NCBI RefSeq assembly: GCF_004027225.2
Contig: NC_044290.2
Coordinates: 7,704,906-7,768,905, forward strand
Direction: 5' to 3'
DNA from: Strigops habroptila
Lineage: Eukaryota; Chordata; Aves; Psittaciformes; Psittacidae
Length of the DNA: 64,000 nucleotides
A program made the position numbers and the translations under genes. A model generated the notes under the pieces. The model saw only the letters and a program-made list of their open reading frames with translations, made no database searches and had not been told where the DNA came from. Below are positions 38,501 to 53,500 of the stretch, in pieces. How positions within the stretch are numbered: the first letter of the stretch is position 1; every line of letters begins with the position of its first letter.

Positions 38501-41500
38501 TACTGATCCTAGTTAGACTGAGCAAGGCATGCAGCGTGGCACATCCCGCATGGAATGTGCAGTACCTGTTTTGTAAAGGTGTTATCACATATAAATAAGA
38601 AACTTGAAAGAAAGGATAGCAGTGGTGAGTTAAGCAAGGGACCAAGACTCAGGGTAAGCCACTTAAGATTCAGATGATATGACTAAAGGTTGGAATAGCT
38701 AGGAATATCCGCACTTCAGATAACCTGGCCTCCAGAATCTGACAGTGTTTCTGAACAGAGTTTGAGGAATTGTTGTGATTTCAACCTAAAATTTACTGGA
38801 GTATGTTCACACAGTTGTTTTCCACTCCACTGACAATGTAGGCAGCAGCAGGAAGTTCCTAAGACTGTCCTGAGTTCCAAACTTGAATTACTCCTAACTA
38901 ACAAATAGTGCAACTGTCAGAAGAACCATACCATTCATATTTTAAGTTGTTGAGGATTTGTCTTTCATTATTTGTCTAGAAGTGTTTTCTTCACCATTTC
39001 CTTTTTTGAGGTAGTAGAGGCTTGTCTGCATTACACTTACTAACTAGTATTACTCATGGGTTTGGTATTTGTTGTGCAAAATCATTGTCTATATCAATAT
39101 GTGCTGAGAAGTGATTAAGGAAGATAGGTGATTGATAATGTCAAATTGTAGGTCGCTTAGTGATTGCCCAAGTGTCTCCTGACAAGTTAGAGGTGCAGAT
39201 AAATGTGTTAAACATACCAATGTATACCTGCAGCTCATTCCATTTCCGCACTTCTTTCCTGGCTTCCTCCTCCACTGTCTCATGAGTCACCTTTTTGTGT
39301 GCTCTGTGCGTTTGCATAACAGAAACACTCGGTTTCCGCTGTAATTGCAATCCCTATATCGGATCTGCTTTCTTTCTCCTGCAGTCTTTGTGCACCTCGA
39401 TTCTCCTCTGGACATCTGAAGCAGTCAACTGGAGTTATAATAACCCAGTGCTTACATTTAAGAGCCTTTCTTTGAATATTTACTCTGCAGATATGCCCAA
39501 GGTGACGTTATAGATTAGCTCTTAAGAGCATAGAAGTGGGAGAAGGATCTTGTTTCAGGTGTATACAACAAAGAACTTTCTCGACCTGGAAGCTCACTGT
39601 AATTGCTTGCAGATGGAGTGTGTACCAGGTTTCAGTTGTGCTTGTAGTTCAGCACTTTCTCACAGTCTCTTTACCATTCCAGGCCCCTTTCTCCATGTCT
39701 GTTCTCACCCACTCACATGTACACATGTAACTCTGCCTCCCAGGCAAACCCATCTTTTTGGCCCAGATTCTGTTTTCTGGCTGCAAGTTTCTTCTCTCTG
39801 AGTTCCTTGTTTCTTTTATTAATGAGTGCCAGCTTTTCTTCTAATTCTCTTTCTTTGTGCTTTTGTTCTTGTGTAAGATCTTCCATCCTTTGCCTCTCTT
39901 TCTGCTCCTGGCTCCTTTCCTTTTTCTGGTTATCTACCAGTACTGACATCAGTTTAGCATGTGTAAAGCCTTTCCTTTGATGTCTTCATTGCTGACCGTG
40001 TGTGACTTTTAACAACTTTGTTTTCAAATCAGTCCTGTGTGCTATATCTTTTGGGTTTTGATTGCTTTGATGAAACTGTTACTATTTCCCATTTTGCAAT
40101 ACTTAGATTGGAACAGCAAATCATTGCAAATGGAAAAACGGACATAGTTTTCAAATCCTGAAACACACATACACACTCCTGCAACACTTAACACTGTTTT
40201 TCTCCCAAATTTCTGAAAAATAAGGGTTCTTTTCTTTGATGAACTGTAAGTTATCACCTCTATTTCCTACAGTAAAAGTGATGGTCCTACTCTTGAGACG
40301 GTACACAAATTTGGCTCTCTTACCTACATTAGATACAACTAAGGCGGCACCAGATCTAGAAATCACTTTTCTTTTGAAATGTACTTTGATCCACTTTTAT
40401 TTACTCAACCTTGAAATTCTGGAATTTAATCTTTCTAATGAGACTGCTTACGGAGCTTATTCCCAGAGAACACACTCAGAGCGAAATGTGAAAGTCTTCA
40501 GCTGAAGTACCACCACTAACCAGTGTTAGCCCTGATTCTGTCCTTGAGACATGTTAAATCTCAACAGTATCTTCCTCTTCCTGGCGCACAGATGTTTATT
40601 TACGCAGAGGAAGAAGGGTGAGTGTCAGCTGTATAAGGTGGTGTCTATGACTTGACTTTATGTACTTTGATCTGCTGAAGTTACCTGGTGCTTGTGAAGT
40701 CACATGGATAGAGGCGTATGCGTGTCAGGCCATGAAGTTGCTTCATGCATAGTTTGATAAAGCCAAGAAATCAGGCTTGGCGGTGGTGATTTTGCAATCA
40801 GAGTGAAGAGGATTAGAACTTCTAGGCAGGAATCCAACGGAGCGTGTATGTGTTATTTGACTTCTTATTGCTAATACGCTTTGGATACGTAAACTCTGTT
40901 TATGCAGTGAATGCTGAGACACCTGTGCAGTTGCCTCTGTAGCTCTCCCTTGGGTTTGTAGAACATTTATTGCTCTGATACCTGTAATGTCTTAGGAGCT
41001 GAAGAGCACATGGGGAAGTAGTTTATCAAATGTGTCCCTCTCTGTACTTGTGTCCACACATACTCTGACATACAAAGCAGTGGACGAAAATTTAAGGTGA
41101 AGTTATTGTTTCACTTTGCATTGTTGGAAAATGTTAAAGGAATTCATTGCTTAGACTTAATGGAGTTTGGGGATTTTCTTTTGCCTTAGCAAAAAAATTT
41201 CCTATTTTTCCTTTTAATATTCTGTAAGTTTTCAGATGTAAAAAAATGTTAGCATGGCAAATGTAACCTTCAAATTTTCCTTTGTTAAATTAACATTTCA
41301 CAAAGCAGAGGCTCTAAAAAATAAAAAGCATCGGAGAGCCCTTCAGCTCCTCAATCAAAAAGTCCTAGTCAATTTTATTACACTTTATGGTGTATATGGG
41401 CAAAGAGGAAAAGAAAAGGATATTGAGTGCGAGCGAAAGAAATCCATATTTCAGTGTTAAATATATATATATATAAAAAAAATCTGGAAAATTCAAGACT

Positions 41501-44500
41501 TCTGAAAAACATTTTTTAAATGCAGAATCTTGGTAAAGTCTGCATAGCCACTACACTGTAATTGATGAATGGCAGCTGAAAAAGCTGCTTGTACAGGTTT
41601 ATTTTAAATGCTGGCACTTGAAAATAGTGTCTTGCTGTTCAAAAACTCTCTGGGTAGACATCAGTATATGTTTAGTAGAGTGTGATCCTGGAGATGCATT
41701 AATGACTTGCTCACTTTGAGTCAGAAAAACGAAGCAGCAAACTGTCCATCTGTGTTTTCTTGCATTCACCTTGGGTCTGAGAAGTACCCATCACAAACTA
41801 CATACATTCATTACAACTTTATGGACTATTCCTGGCTGCTTAAGGTGGGCAGAGTTCTACTGATTTCTGAGTGAGGTCTCTATTGATAAGGAATGTATTA
41901 TGTGTTGACTTTCTGTTATACCCACCAACTTCTCCCCTTCTTATTTCTGCCTTACGTTTTATCTTTACCTCTGTTCAGATGCCTTTTATCATTTCAGTTC
42001 TGTGTTGCTGTCAGGTGAACCAGAGGGCTTTGACTGCGGTTCAACCCCTGTTTTCGCTCAGTGCAGATCTCCTCTCAGCTGGACATCTGCTATAAGCTAG
42101 TCTGGAACATAGCAGCTGTGCCACTTCCAACAGTTCTCGGGTCCTGCCTGTCATTTGCTCTTCAACCATTAATGGTTTGATTGAAGTTAACTTGCAAGTT
42201 CTGTTATTAAAACACGTTTCTATTGAGATTCCATTGTGCAATGTGAAACAGTGGTTGACTTGGCCACCTTGGGTCTATTCATTCCAATGGGACTGCTTGA
42301 GAAGGTGAAGAACTATTTGCAACGATAAATAACTATACTGAAATTCTAATGAAAGGTGTTATTAGCATGGAAGTGGCTTGTTCGTGAATGGTCCAGTTAA
42401 AAATAATTGAGTCAAATACTTCGTTTTCTCACACCAGCTTAGTTTCACTCTGAGTGAGTGGGCTGGACTGGCATAATTGAGTGGAGGATCTAGCCCATTA
42501 GTTCAGTACTTTCGTTCAGAGGGTAAATATTCAGTCCCTTAAGTTGGGAATTAACAGCGAGTAGCATACCAGATTTCCCATGCACTATGTTGAAAATGTT
42601 TTACACAGACCATCTTTGAAGTACTGCACAAGCAAATGGCTTGGCTTATTACCATATGTTTCATGTACTCTTTCAAATGAAAAATAATGATTCGAGCCAG
42701 GATTTTTTTGTAATTATCTCTCAGTTAGGGTTTTTTTTTTTTTTTTGCACAGCAGTCTGCCAGCATCTCTTTGTTCTACCCTGTTTTCATTTCAGCAATT
42801 TATTTTCTTCTGGTCTTAAACCTGTTTTCCCATAAGTTCCTGATCACGCTGGGAGAAAAATCCCCAAGTCCCAAGGCTAGAAAATGAGCTACTAAAATTA
42901 TTTCAACTTAGTCAAATATAGTCTGCTCTGAACAGGAAAGTATATTTAACCTGCTCTTATCAAGATTACAGTAGTGTCCTTTCAAATCTGTGTATCCTTT
43001 TGAGAACATATTCTGTTTGTTGCACGATTCAAGGCAAGTTTTGTCTTGGATTTGCAAACTTTTGTTAATTTCAGCCCTTTGCTTTTACCTTTCCATCCTC
43101 CCTCTTAAAATGGGAGGGAAAGTAAAGATACAGTTGAAGAGCAAAAAGCACAAGAGTGACTGGTGTTCTCTACATGGGCCATCGTAGTCATGTGGTTGGT
43201 CTCCAGATTTGAGCCAAGCAAGATAAGGTCTGTTCATGATTCTGCACCTGATCTGACTGACCCCGGTTTCCTACCAGGACTTGTATTGGCCTGATTTCTG
43301 GTGACTGGGGTGTAGTGACAGCTTTTGATCTCTCTTCTGTAAAATGGGAATTGTAATCAGCCACCTCCAGGTGTACAAGGGAGAAATATTATGTCATTAT
43401 CACATACTGCTCTATTTCATTGCTCAGACGTGTTGCAGGGATCCTACTCTGAGCATTCCAGGCAGAGTTTTGTAAGTAGACTTCTTTCATGAAGATGAAT
43501 CTGACAATTGGAACAATTCAACTATTCTGTTTCAAATCATTGTGACCTTTAAAACGTGTGAAGAAATTGTACTCTGAGATGTTGAATTTGTTCTTTTCTA
43601 CTTTTTCATTTGTCTTTCACAGGGCAGATTAGAAGAGAAGCATTTAGTAATCTTCTTATTTTCTCTTGTAGAGTTCTTCAGAATCTGTCAGCCCAGGGTA
43701 CCTGTGTGCTAGGCAGTGAATTAATTCTATTACCAAATCTGTACAAGACATTTTTTAAGCTATGTTCAGATTTCATGCTGTTAAGGTACCCTATGTTCAA
43801 TAGCTGCCATGACATGGAAACAAATGTGAGCATACTTCTCTCTTAAAAACAGTGTAACACTGGCTAACACATGTCATTTTGTATTGTGTAAGTATATTGG
43901 TGCACACAGTGAGTTACTCTTTCCCTATAGTAACCTCATCAAACATTCTAGTGAGATATCTAGCTGGATATAATCTGTTCATATCTATTTCCTCATACCA
44001 CCTTGGAACAAATTAAACAAAAGGACACAAAAGCAGTCAAGTTGGCTTTTATTCCTAGTATCTGTGTAACTGAAGGTTTTTGTGTGTGCAGCTGCTTGAC
44101 ATGTGTATAGAGAACTGTGGCCCGAGATTCCAGTCTTTGGTTGTGAAGAAAGATTTCTGTAAGGACAAGCTGGTGAAACTACTGAATCCAAGATATAATC
44201 TGCCAATTGATATGCAGGAGAAAATCTTGTCCTTTATCATGGTAAGTCTAGAGTAAACAGCATGTGTTTGTGTCTCTGCTGTATGGTAAATATCTAGTGA
44301 AGCAGCCCATTTCTGTACTCTGCAACATGCTCATGGGTACCTTTTCCTAAAGCAGACTTTATTCTTCCTGCTTCATGCAGGAGTCTCATGAACTGGGAGA
44401 GAGATATCTGGAAAACTGTCAACCTCCATCTTTTACATTTCCTTTCCGATCTGTGTATGTGCTCCCACTGTGGTTGCGCTTAGCAAGCACGATGATGGAG

Positions 44501-47500
44501 CTGTTGTGGTTCCTGCTGCTTTGAATGGAGCTAGCTGGAGTGGGTGGAGGGCATGACCTGCCTTTAGGACCACGTGTTTTAGAAACACTTGTCTGACCCA
44601 CTGACTGTCCATTTCTGTGACTATTACTCTTCTTGTTTCTTCAAAACTAGACATGGGCCCGAGGTTTCCCAGGAGCTGTGGATGTGAGCGAAGTAAAAGA
44701 AGTTTATCTAGAATTGCTGAAGAAAGGAGTGGAGTTTCCGTCTTCTGACACCAGCAGAGGGGAGCCTAAGGTGGGGGTGCACAAGGATACTTCATTATCC
44801 ATTGTAAATCAGAAACAGGATGTGTTAATTGTATGAGCTCTGTTGACAAAGCAGGTGTGTCTGTTTTGTTTTTATTTAAGTGCTCCAGGGCAGAATATGA
44901 CCAACCTACTTAAGCATGTGAGGAGGAATCAGTTTCAATTATAACAGCTAAGATAACAACAAAGAAACCTGGCCTATATAATAGTTTATTTCAAACTGCA
45001 GATTAGTGGCTATGTTCTCAAAAAGGAAGCATCTCTCTTGAGACTTTTGAAATGTGTAAAGGGTTTGGGTACACTGTTTATCTCAAGATGAATGAAAGCC
45101 GAGTGCTTCAAACTTGTCAACTAAAAGGAGTAAGATTTTTGTGAAAACACATACTGTTTAGAATATGAGCATTATTTATCTTTAAAATTAAGCCAAGAGA
45201 GGTAGAAATCTGTAAGAAGATATTATTGTCTGTATCTCTCCAGCTGTTTGCGCAGCCTGTACACAACGAATGTTATTTAAGCATATATCATAGATAGCAT
45301 TGTGTAGCATCTGGGACATTAAATATAAGTATGGCTCGAGCACTGGACATCAGCTGAATGTACATACAGTACATGCTTTTAAAGCCATTTTTCCAGAATA
45401 TTTTTTTCTAGTAGAAGAGTTTTTCACAAAAATTTTGGGAGGTGTGAAAGCCAATTGCAATTACAGAATTGGATGTCTACAATCAGTGCAGATAGGAACG
45501 ACTCAGATTTACCCTGAGTTTGATTTGATGATTGGATAGTGGAATGCACAAAAGCTTATGTATTTAAAGGTTGGCTGAACAAGCTGTGTGAAGAACGTTC
45601 TCAATAGACAATAATGTTTTTCTCACCAACTACAGTACAGACAATACATGTCTACCACATGTATGTGCCAATTCGAATCAGTGGCAAACCTTCTGCTGAT
45701 CTTGGCAGCACCAGACCTGAACACAGTTTTTACCTCACTCTCTAGGAAGTGAAGGACTTGGCTGTGTGTAGTCTTGTGCAGGTGGAGTTTTGGATTTGGG
45801 GTTGTTGGGTTTTTTTTGTTTATAGCAGTTGGTTCAAATGCAATTCAAGTGAAGCTTTCTGCAGGCAAAGCGCTTCAGCTTTTTGATCCATAAGGCCTTT
45901 GCAGTTTGTTTTCTGCAGAGACACAGATTTTAGTTCCCAACTTTTCCACTGCTTCCAAGTGTGATCACATTCTAAACTATCCTCTGTTGTAAAATTGCAG
46001 TGGCATTTTGGGAAGGACTCTTGGCTGTTAGATGGCTCAAGAGCTCAAGGAGCTAGCCTGTTCGTAGCCATTCCCACTTTATCCTGTGGTAGAATTTGCT
46101 TCCAAACCCATTTAAAAGATATCTGAATTCCAAACCTCATTTCATTACAAAATAACCATTAGATTTATTCTTGTAAATAGACCTTGCTCAACAAATTCCA
46201 TGTGAGCACTGATCATGAGAAAGCTGTTGCCCAGTTATCTGGTCTGACAAAGATGTTTTGTAGCTCTCTCATCAGAATGTCTGCTTCAATTCTTTTGTAA
46301 ACCTGAGCTCTGTTCTTTTGTCTTTCTGCAGACTTCATCTCAGCCTTCTACAAAGTCATCACCATCTTCTGCTAATCCTCCAAAACAGCTTTCGCCACCT
46401 CTTCCCACAGGCCCAACACTGTTGTTGACTCCTGATCAGGTGCAGTACTGCAGGTTTAGAGGATGGCAGGTCCACTTGAAATGTAGTACTAATGTGTGAT
46501 TTAGACAGCCTGGGTGCACAGACCACTGGATGCACTGGAGAATGCGCTGGAAGGGACCATCAGTTCGAGTGGCATAGCTTTATATTCACAGTTTTAGGTT
46601 CATTCTCCTGAAGATCTTTCAGATGGTGGTATGCCAAAGCAAACTAGGCAGAAGTGAGTTCAATAAATGACAACCAAAGAAGTGGAATCATTTACTCAAG
46701 TATGAGAATACCTAATGATGTCTTAATGATGTTGTTATGCAAGTTGATAAAAGTTACTTCAAAGATAAGTGAGAAAGCCAAACTCACTTTTGCATAAGGC
46801 TTGTGTGAAGAGATTGTTCCAAAAAAATAGGTAGGAGAGAACAGTTCACTTCCATTCCCGCTTGGCCTGTAGGTAACTGAAAAGAGTAACAGTAACATTA
46901 GTGAGGGGGTTTAACTGCTGGGAAAATGAGTATCACTATCAGACTTGATAGATCTTAGTTTGATTGCGCATATAAAAGCTGAGCCAATTCCGTTCATTTT
47001 CATGGTATATCACCAGAGTGAAATAATGCTAATGAGGCTCATATCTAATGGGGAAGAAAGTACGTATTAGAGGTAAGAATTATTCTGCTCACTCTGCTCA
47101 CCTATACAATATTCTGTCCTGTTGAACCCGACAGATTGGGAAACTGTATAGTGAACTGGATATGGCAAAAACGAATGTGAGAGTCATGTCATCAATACTG
47201 AAAGAAAATGTCCCTGGCTCTGAAAATCCGGATGACATGAATCTTTTACAGGTATAAGATAATTCATTGATGGGGTGTATTGGTTTGGTCAAAGTTGATT
47301 TTAAAAGATGTTATATCCTTTCTTTTAACATCTGGATTCAGATTGCCAAATGGAAACCAACAACAGGTTTCTATCTCTGGTTCTGCTCAGCTTTCTCTTG
47401 TCTCCTTCACCTTCCCTGACATCTACATACTCAGGAAAGCACAATGCAGCTTGCAATGCAAATTTAAGCTCTAGGGAATTCCAAGGGCAAAGGAATTTCA

Positions 47501-50500
47501 TAATGGAATGTTCTCTGTTAAGCACATTCTGCCAAACAGCCCGGAGAACATTCCAGTTCAACGCAGTTGCCTTGTGGGAGAATAGATGATGACACAGTCT
47601 CTCTCCCTCATATCCGTCCTGGAGTTTTCAATGCTCTCTTTATTATTACCAGTACCTTAAAGGCAGTGAAGAATATGAAGCATTGGTTTTATGTGCGTGA
47701 CCTCAAAGATTGGGAGCTTGCTGTGCTATGGGTGACTCCACGTGCTCTTAAAGTGTAGCCTGAAGGAAGTGTATTGCAACAGTCTAGTTTAGATTTGACG
47801 GTGAACATGGACATGTTCTTTCTGTGATTTTTTTCTGCTTGTTTGTGCTGAATTTTCTGTTACAGAAATTAAAAATGCATTATTACTTCAGCGTTTCAAG
47901 TGACCTATGTCAGTGGACATTTTTCTGTTTCATATTGTCTGCAAGAATTTTAAAAGCTTTTATCACATCTTTCTGTTTCTAAACTTGCCTCCTATCTATA
48001 TGAGGAAGTTGCTCAGTGGAGAATTTTTCCTTTGCAAGGAACCCTTACTAGTCGGTTTGCTTTCAAGGTTGTGCTGTTCAGCTGTGTCCATTTCTGGATT
48101 GGTTCACAACTGGAGGTGAGATATGGTGAGATGGCATTACTGTCTCACATCTTTAATGACAGGCAGCGCTGCTGGTCTGAGGAAACCAGATGGGAAACAG
48201 ATGCAATCTTTCAGTGGCTTTTGCCCCCCGACATTCCTCGCATCTCCAACACTGTCTTGCAGAGATTTGTGGAGCTACAAGTCCAAAGAGGAAGAGCCTG
48301 TGAAGCAAGGGTCAGAGTAGAATAGACTTTAAACACAGGCAAAATAGCCGTTGCAATAGATTGCAGAGCGCTTGCTTTGCCTACACTAAAGGACTGAGCG
48401 TAGGTTGTTCTAGCAGTGGACACCACCTAAGCAGCTAATTCATGACTGTTCTGTGCACATTAGTTCTGTAGTGAAGTACACTAGGGAGGTTTCGAAGGTG
48501 CAGACTGGAATTAATGATTTAACCCAGCACCAGGTGGGAGAATACACTGGTTTAATATACTCTGTCCAGTCCATGACAAGGCAAGTGTTTCTGGTTGCAA
48601 ACAGGAAAAGTATGTCTTTGATTTCCTGTCTCATACTGTGGCCCTTCTGCATGTAGGTGCACAGATTAGGTTGCCCACGGTGAACCAGTGGATTCTTATT
48701 GACACTCCCAGTAATAAAATTGTTGGCAAAAGTTTGAGGACAGGGTGTGGAGTTCCCATTTGTGGGAGAGTGCCTGAAAATTCATTCCTTCTATGTTAAT
48801 TTCGCTGTTGTTGTTTCTGTTCTTTTCCCCTGTGCACTGAGTAGTATTAAAGCATCAAGCATGGCTAGCCTGTTCCTTTAACAGCATTTAATGTTCCCCT
48901 TTGTTTGCGGCTCTACTTGGATTAGGCTTTTGTTGTCAGAGAACAAAGTCCTTTATTAAAAAAGCTGCTTGTTTAGGCTTTGAGAGAGCTGGAGACATTA
49001 ATTTCAGTGCTTCTGATTATCTGGAGTCTCAATAAAAGCTCTAACAGGGTAAACTTGATCAGTGCAACATATTTTCAGTTCTGCAGCTTCATTAGTGGCT
49101 AGGCTCCTCCCTTTCTCCACCCTGTTTTGGACAAGGCAGATCTCAGTTGAAATAATGTGCTGACCAGGAACAATAGTTAAAGAATAGCTAAAGCTCATTG
49201 TCAGCCAGGAAGAGTAACAAGCTTTTGTACTGGGTAGTGAATAGATGTACTTGATGGACATGCAGGAATTTGGGTCCAGATCATCAGCTGGTAGGAATTA
49301 GTACAAATTCATTGGAATCACTGGTGATTGTTACTCCAGCTGGTCATCCACCATTGTAAAACTCCAGAACAGAAGAGTGCCTGCATCTTTGCGGTTAGGA
49401 GCAAAGTGTAGCAAATCCGAGCTTGAACAAGTGTCTCAATTTCCTTCTCTGTTGAATATGGATATTTACAAAGGAGCTGGTGTGCCTTGTATAATGGAGT
49501 CATAAGAAATACACTTTTTTTTTTTAATGGTAGTAAAGTCTGGAGTTGCAGAGGTTTTATATTTAATTACAGACATTAAGCTGAATACATTTTTGTATGG
49601 TTTATCCTGGGCTATGAAGGTACAATACTGAAAGTACTCTAATCCTTTTGTAGATTTGGCAAAGGGGTGTAAAATTTCTTCTTACATAAATAAAAGCATT
49701 TACTTATGTGAGGTATATGGGTTTTGAGGAAAAATAAAATCACTTTGAAAATAATACCAGAGCAATTTCTGAATAGCATTATGCAAATAGAGTAACTTTC
49801 TCCCTCTTTTTTTTCCTCTTTTCCTGAAACAGAGCCAGCATTTGCAAATGCACACTGGGGGGCAAAAAATGTTGGCTGAGTTGAAGTTCCTGTTGCTGAA
49901 GAATTTGTTTCTTTGAGCATGCAAAATCTGCAGTGGAGAGGAATATAAATTATCTTCTATTTCAACTGGCGATAGGGCAGAATTCTGCTCCATAAGCTCA
50001 TAATTCTATCAGCTGATTCTGCTGGGTTTATGTTACGTTCTCAAAAAGTGAATAGATTAAGTGCTGCCAAACTTACCCACTTAAGGGAATAGTTAGATAC
50101 TGGTGTCATGGAACACTTCTATCCTTTTGATTACTATTGTCTTTTCTTCAAGCAGATGTTGAGCAGGATCACATCCATTACATCTGTGTGAAGTATCCTG
50201 CTGACTTTAATCAGCTTCAAACAGGATCAGATCAAATTTGTTCTGCATCACCCAGAGGGGTCTTCGTTATTTTGCGATTTGTAATTTAGACTTTAGAGAC
50301 AGATACATCTTGAGAAATAAAGGTGGGTCAGGAGGTAGGGATTGGGTAGGAGTGCTGGTTGTGATGATAGGAGTTGTCAACCTGCCTTGCAGAGATCAAA
50401 GACATGAAAATTATGCTATTTGCAATGTTTGGTATGCGTGTGGTTTGTGTAAATTAGGGAATGTTACCCAAGAGGCTGCAGTGCTCAAGTGTCTTATCAT

Positions 50501-53500
50501 TCTTCTCCAGAACTGAAAAGCTGCGAGACCACAATTACGATTTATATTTACTTTTTTTCTTTCCCTGCCTTGGGCAGAAACTGTATAAGACCTGTCGGAT
50601 GATGCAGGAGAGGATCATGGATTTGTTGGTGACAGTGGAGAATGAAGATGTGATAGTTGAGTTAATACAAGTAAATGAAGATCTGAATGATGTCCTCCTG
50701 GGACATGAGAGGTCAGTGAGTACATAGCCTCTCTCCTCACACTTGGTATCTTCATCGAGTAAGTGCATTTAATAAACACACATGGTCCCTGCATTTAATG
50801 TTTATCCTCCACAAGGAGACAGATTTTTACTCTTAAATCCAGAAAAGAAAGTGATTCCAAAAAGAGAAAATTATGTATTTGCCTGCTCCCAGACACCTCA
50901 GAAATGATTAACAGAGGTAGCTGGAAAACTGTTGGAATGGAGTAAAACAAGTTAACAGCATAGACAGGAAATCAGATGGAGGCACACAAACAAAAATCAT
51001 CTGGGAGTTTAACATTCCTTTGTGGTAGTGTACAGTGAATTTGTCATCAGTCTGCTACAAACCCCTTGGTACTGGTGATGGTCCTTATCTCTGCTAAGGG
51101 TATATGCTTCCAGGAAAGAATACTTGTTCTCCTTTCTAAACAGCTTTGGCAGCTTTACTGCAGAAATTGGCGATGGAGTAGCCTCCTTGCATGCTTAAGA
51201 GTGTTGCTTGCTTTTCTCAGCTGGATTGAAACATGCTGTTCTACTTATCTTACAGCAGAAAATGCTTTTCTTTCACACGTGGAAGCAACAGAGTGCTTTG
51301 ACATCCTGTATGTCTGTCTATTACGTCATTGGTAGCATGACTGGATGCCAGCAAAACTGAAATTAATTTTAAACTCAAAATTCCAGTATTATCCCCCAAA
51401 ATATTTCAAGTACCCTCATGGAGAATATTCTAGTTTAATAGGAATTAGCCCTCCCTGTTAAGTAGTTGATCTCCTCCATGGCTAAGATAGGCTCTAGAAA
51501 TCATTACGCATCAAGTGCAATGGTTCGTGATAAAATTTAGTAGATTTAGATAATTTAGTCATCTTTTCTTTTTAATCCTTTTCTGAACACTGCGCTGAAA
51601 ATACCACTGATTCTTCTGAGCATCATGGCACAAACTTGGGGCCTAATCTTGACAACATTTAGCTTTCATTTATCCTGAAATCTTACGTCTACAGCCGTGT
51701 TGGCATATTTTGCAGTAACTGCCTTGGAAGAATTGCATGATCGCTTTTTGCATTTTAGTAAAGCAAAACCAGAATTCTGTTTAGCTTCTGTAAACCCATT
51801 GAAATCAGATGTGGGCTTATGTTTTTGTTACAACTGATGAATACTGGCAAGGCCAAGAACCTCTTCAGCTCTGAATTACAGATTGTGGGTACAATTCAAG
51901 AAATTCCTTATGAATGACTCACTTGGTGACCGAAGCAGCAATTAACTTGCCATAGTGAAACTAAACAGAAAACTGCAGCTTTTTAGTACCTTAGTGGTAT
52001 GGTTTAATGTAATGAGTCTTTCTGGGTGCAGATGCATTGCACTTGAGAGTTGCTAAGTATTAAAATGTATTTGGTTAATGTTCGCTGCAGAAGATTGGTT
52101 CTTTGGAACTCCCTCTGCACAATGAAATATGTAAAGGACAAACTGATCTTAAACAGCTGCATCTATTTTATACTATGTGTATTGTTTGAAGACAAGTCGT
52201 TCTGCATTTTCTGTTTCTCATTATTAATGTGGAGTGCAAATTAAATCCGGAGCAATCACCGTTGTGCAATGAACTGGCTTCATGGATGTAACTATGACTC
52301 CCTCTAGTGGCTCCAGCAACTTCGCGGTTCTGCTTGCATTTCAGATCAATACTTCGTGTTCTGCAGTTGGAAAGTTGTTTGGGTTTTTTTTATTTCTGTT
52401 CCTCCCTGCATAGTACTGTCTATGTGGGCCTCCCCGGTATAGTAACCCTGAATAGCCAATGTAGTTGTATAGACAGTCTCATGGCCATACCACTTAGGGC
52501 TCTTCTGAAATGGGTTGACCTTATGGATGCTGAATATCACTTGACTGGGTGGGTCTCCTCTGGCCCCAGTGTAGCACTGTTCTGATTCCTGATACATGAA
52601 TATTTCTGCAAGTGGATTTTTTCCCTTTTTTACAAATTATTTCAAATGCCTGAAGTAATGAGCAGGCTGCGTACCAGAATAGGCGTGTGGTTTGTCCTGA
52701 GGTGGCATGAGGGAGTGTGGGGACCTTTGAGGACGAAAGGTTTCCTGGGACTCAGTTGGAAGTGTGTTCTGATCAGAACAAGCCAGATTTGGCACAGTGG
52801 GTGTTCATAGTTACTACCCTGGCATGAACAGAGGCAACCTTATTGTCAGCTGTGCCTTGGTTTTGTTTTGGAAGAAGCAGAAGGCTGTCTCCAAAAGTAA
52901 GCCCAAGAACAAGCTAATTGGTATTAGTAGGTGATCAGAGGACCACAGCTCTGGGGAAGAGTCTAGTGCAGAGACAAGTGCACCAGAGAAAAGCACCTCT
53001 AGTGCTTGTTTGGTGCCTCTGGAGACAGGTAATCAAATTTTGACTGTAACTGGTTTCATAGTCTTATGAATGACATCACAGAAATGCAATAATGAACATT
53101 TAACTCTGCAACTTCAACAGGTTCTCCCGAAACAGAGTTCGTTTTTTGGAGAATCAGAGGATACAACGTGAGCGCGCAGAGGTGAGTAATTACAGATGAA
53201 CTCGTGAACTGCAGGGCTGTAAATACTCCTTTTTCTGTTCATTGTGAAAAATAGACTTTAGATATACGCAGAACTTTATTCTGTAGTTGAAGTAGAGGAG
53301 ACAACAGGCTCTTACTACTTTTACTGATTTTTTTCTAAAGTCTAACTTGTAGAATTTCATGCATATTCTTTTAACTGAAGTAGCAAATAATGTCAAATCT
53401 AAGATGGAAGCTTGTTTAGGAAAAATGAGAGAGAGATCTATTCAAATGCTGGTTTAGTACCTCTACAGCTCAGCACTACAATCTGCCATCTACAAAATGA

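Larger units (their letters stand above)
38130..44091 (+). other. TOM1L1 intron 3
   Basis: Largest intron (about 6 kb). It contains an antisense coding-like stretch at 39,717-40,400, a (TA)n tract at 41,460-41,475, a probable ancient repeat end at 42,425-42,500, a 16-T run at 42,731-42,746, and a further MIR/L3-like fragment around 43,255-43,400. No alternative TOM1L1 exon is apparent. Confidence 0.6.
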
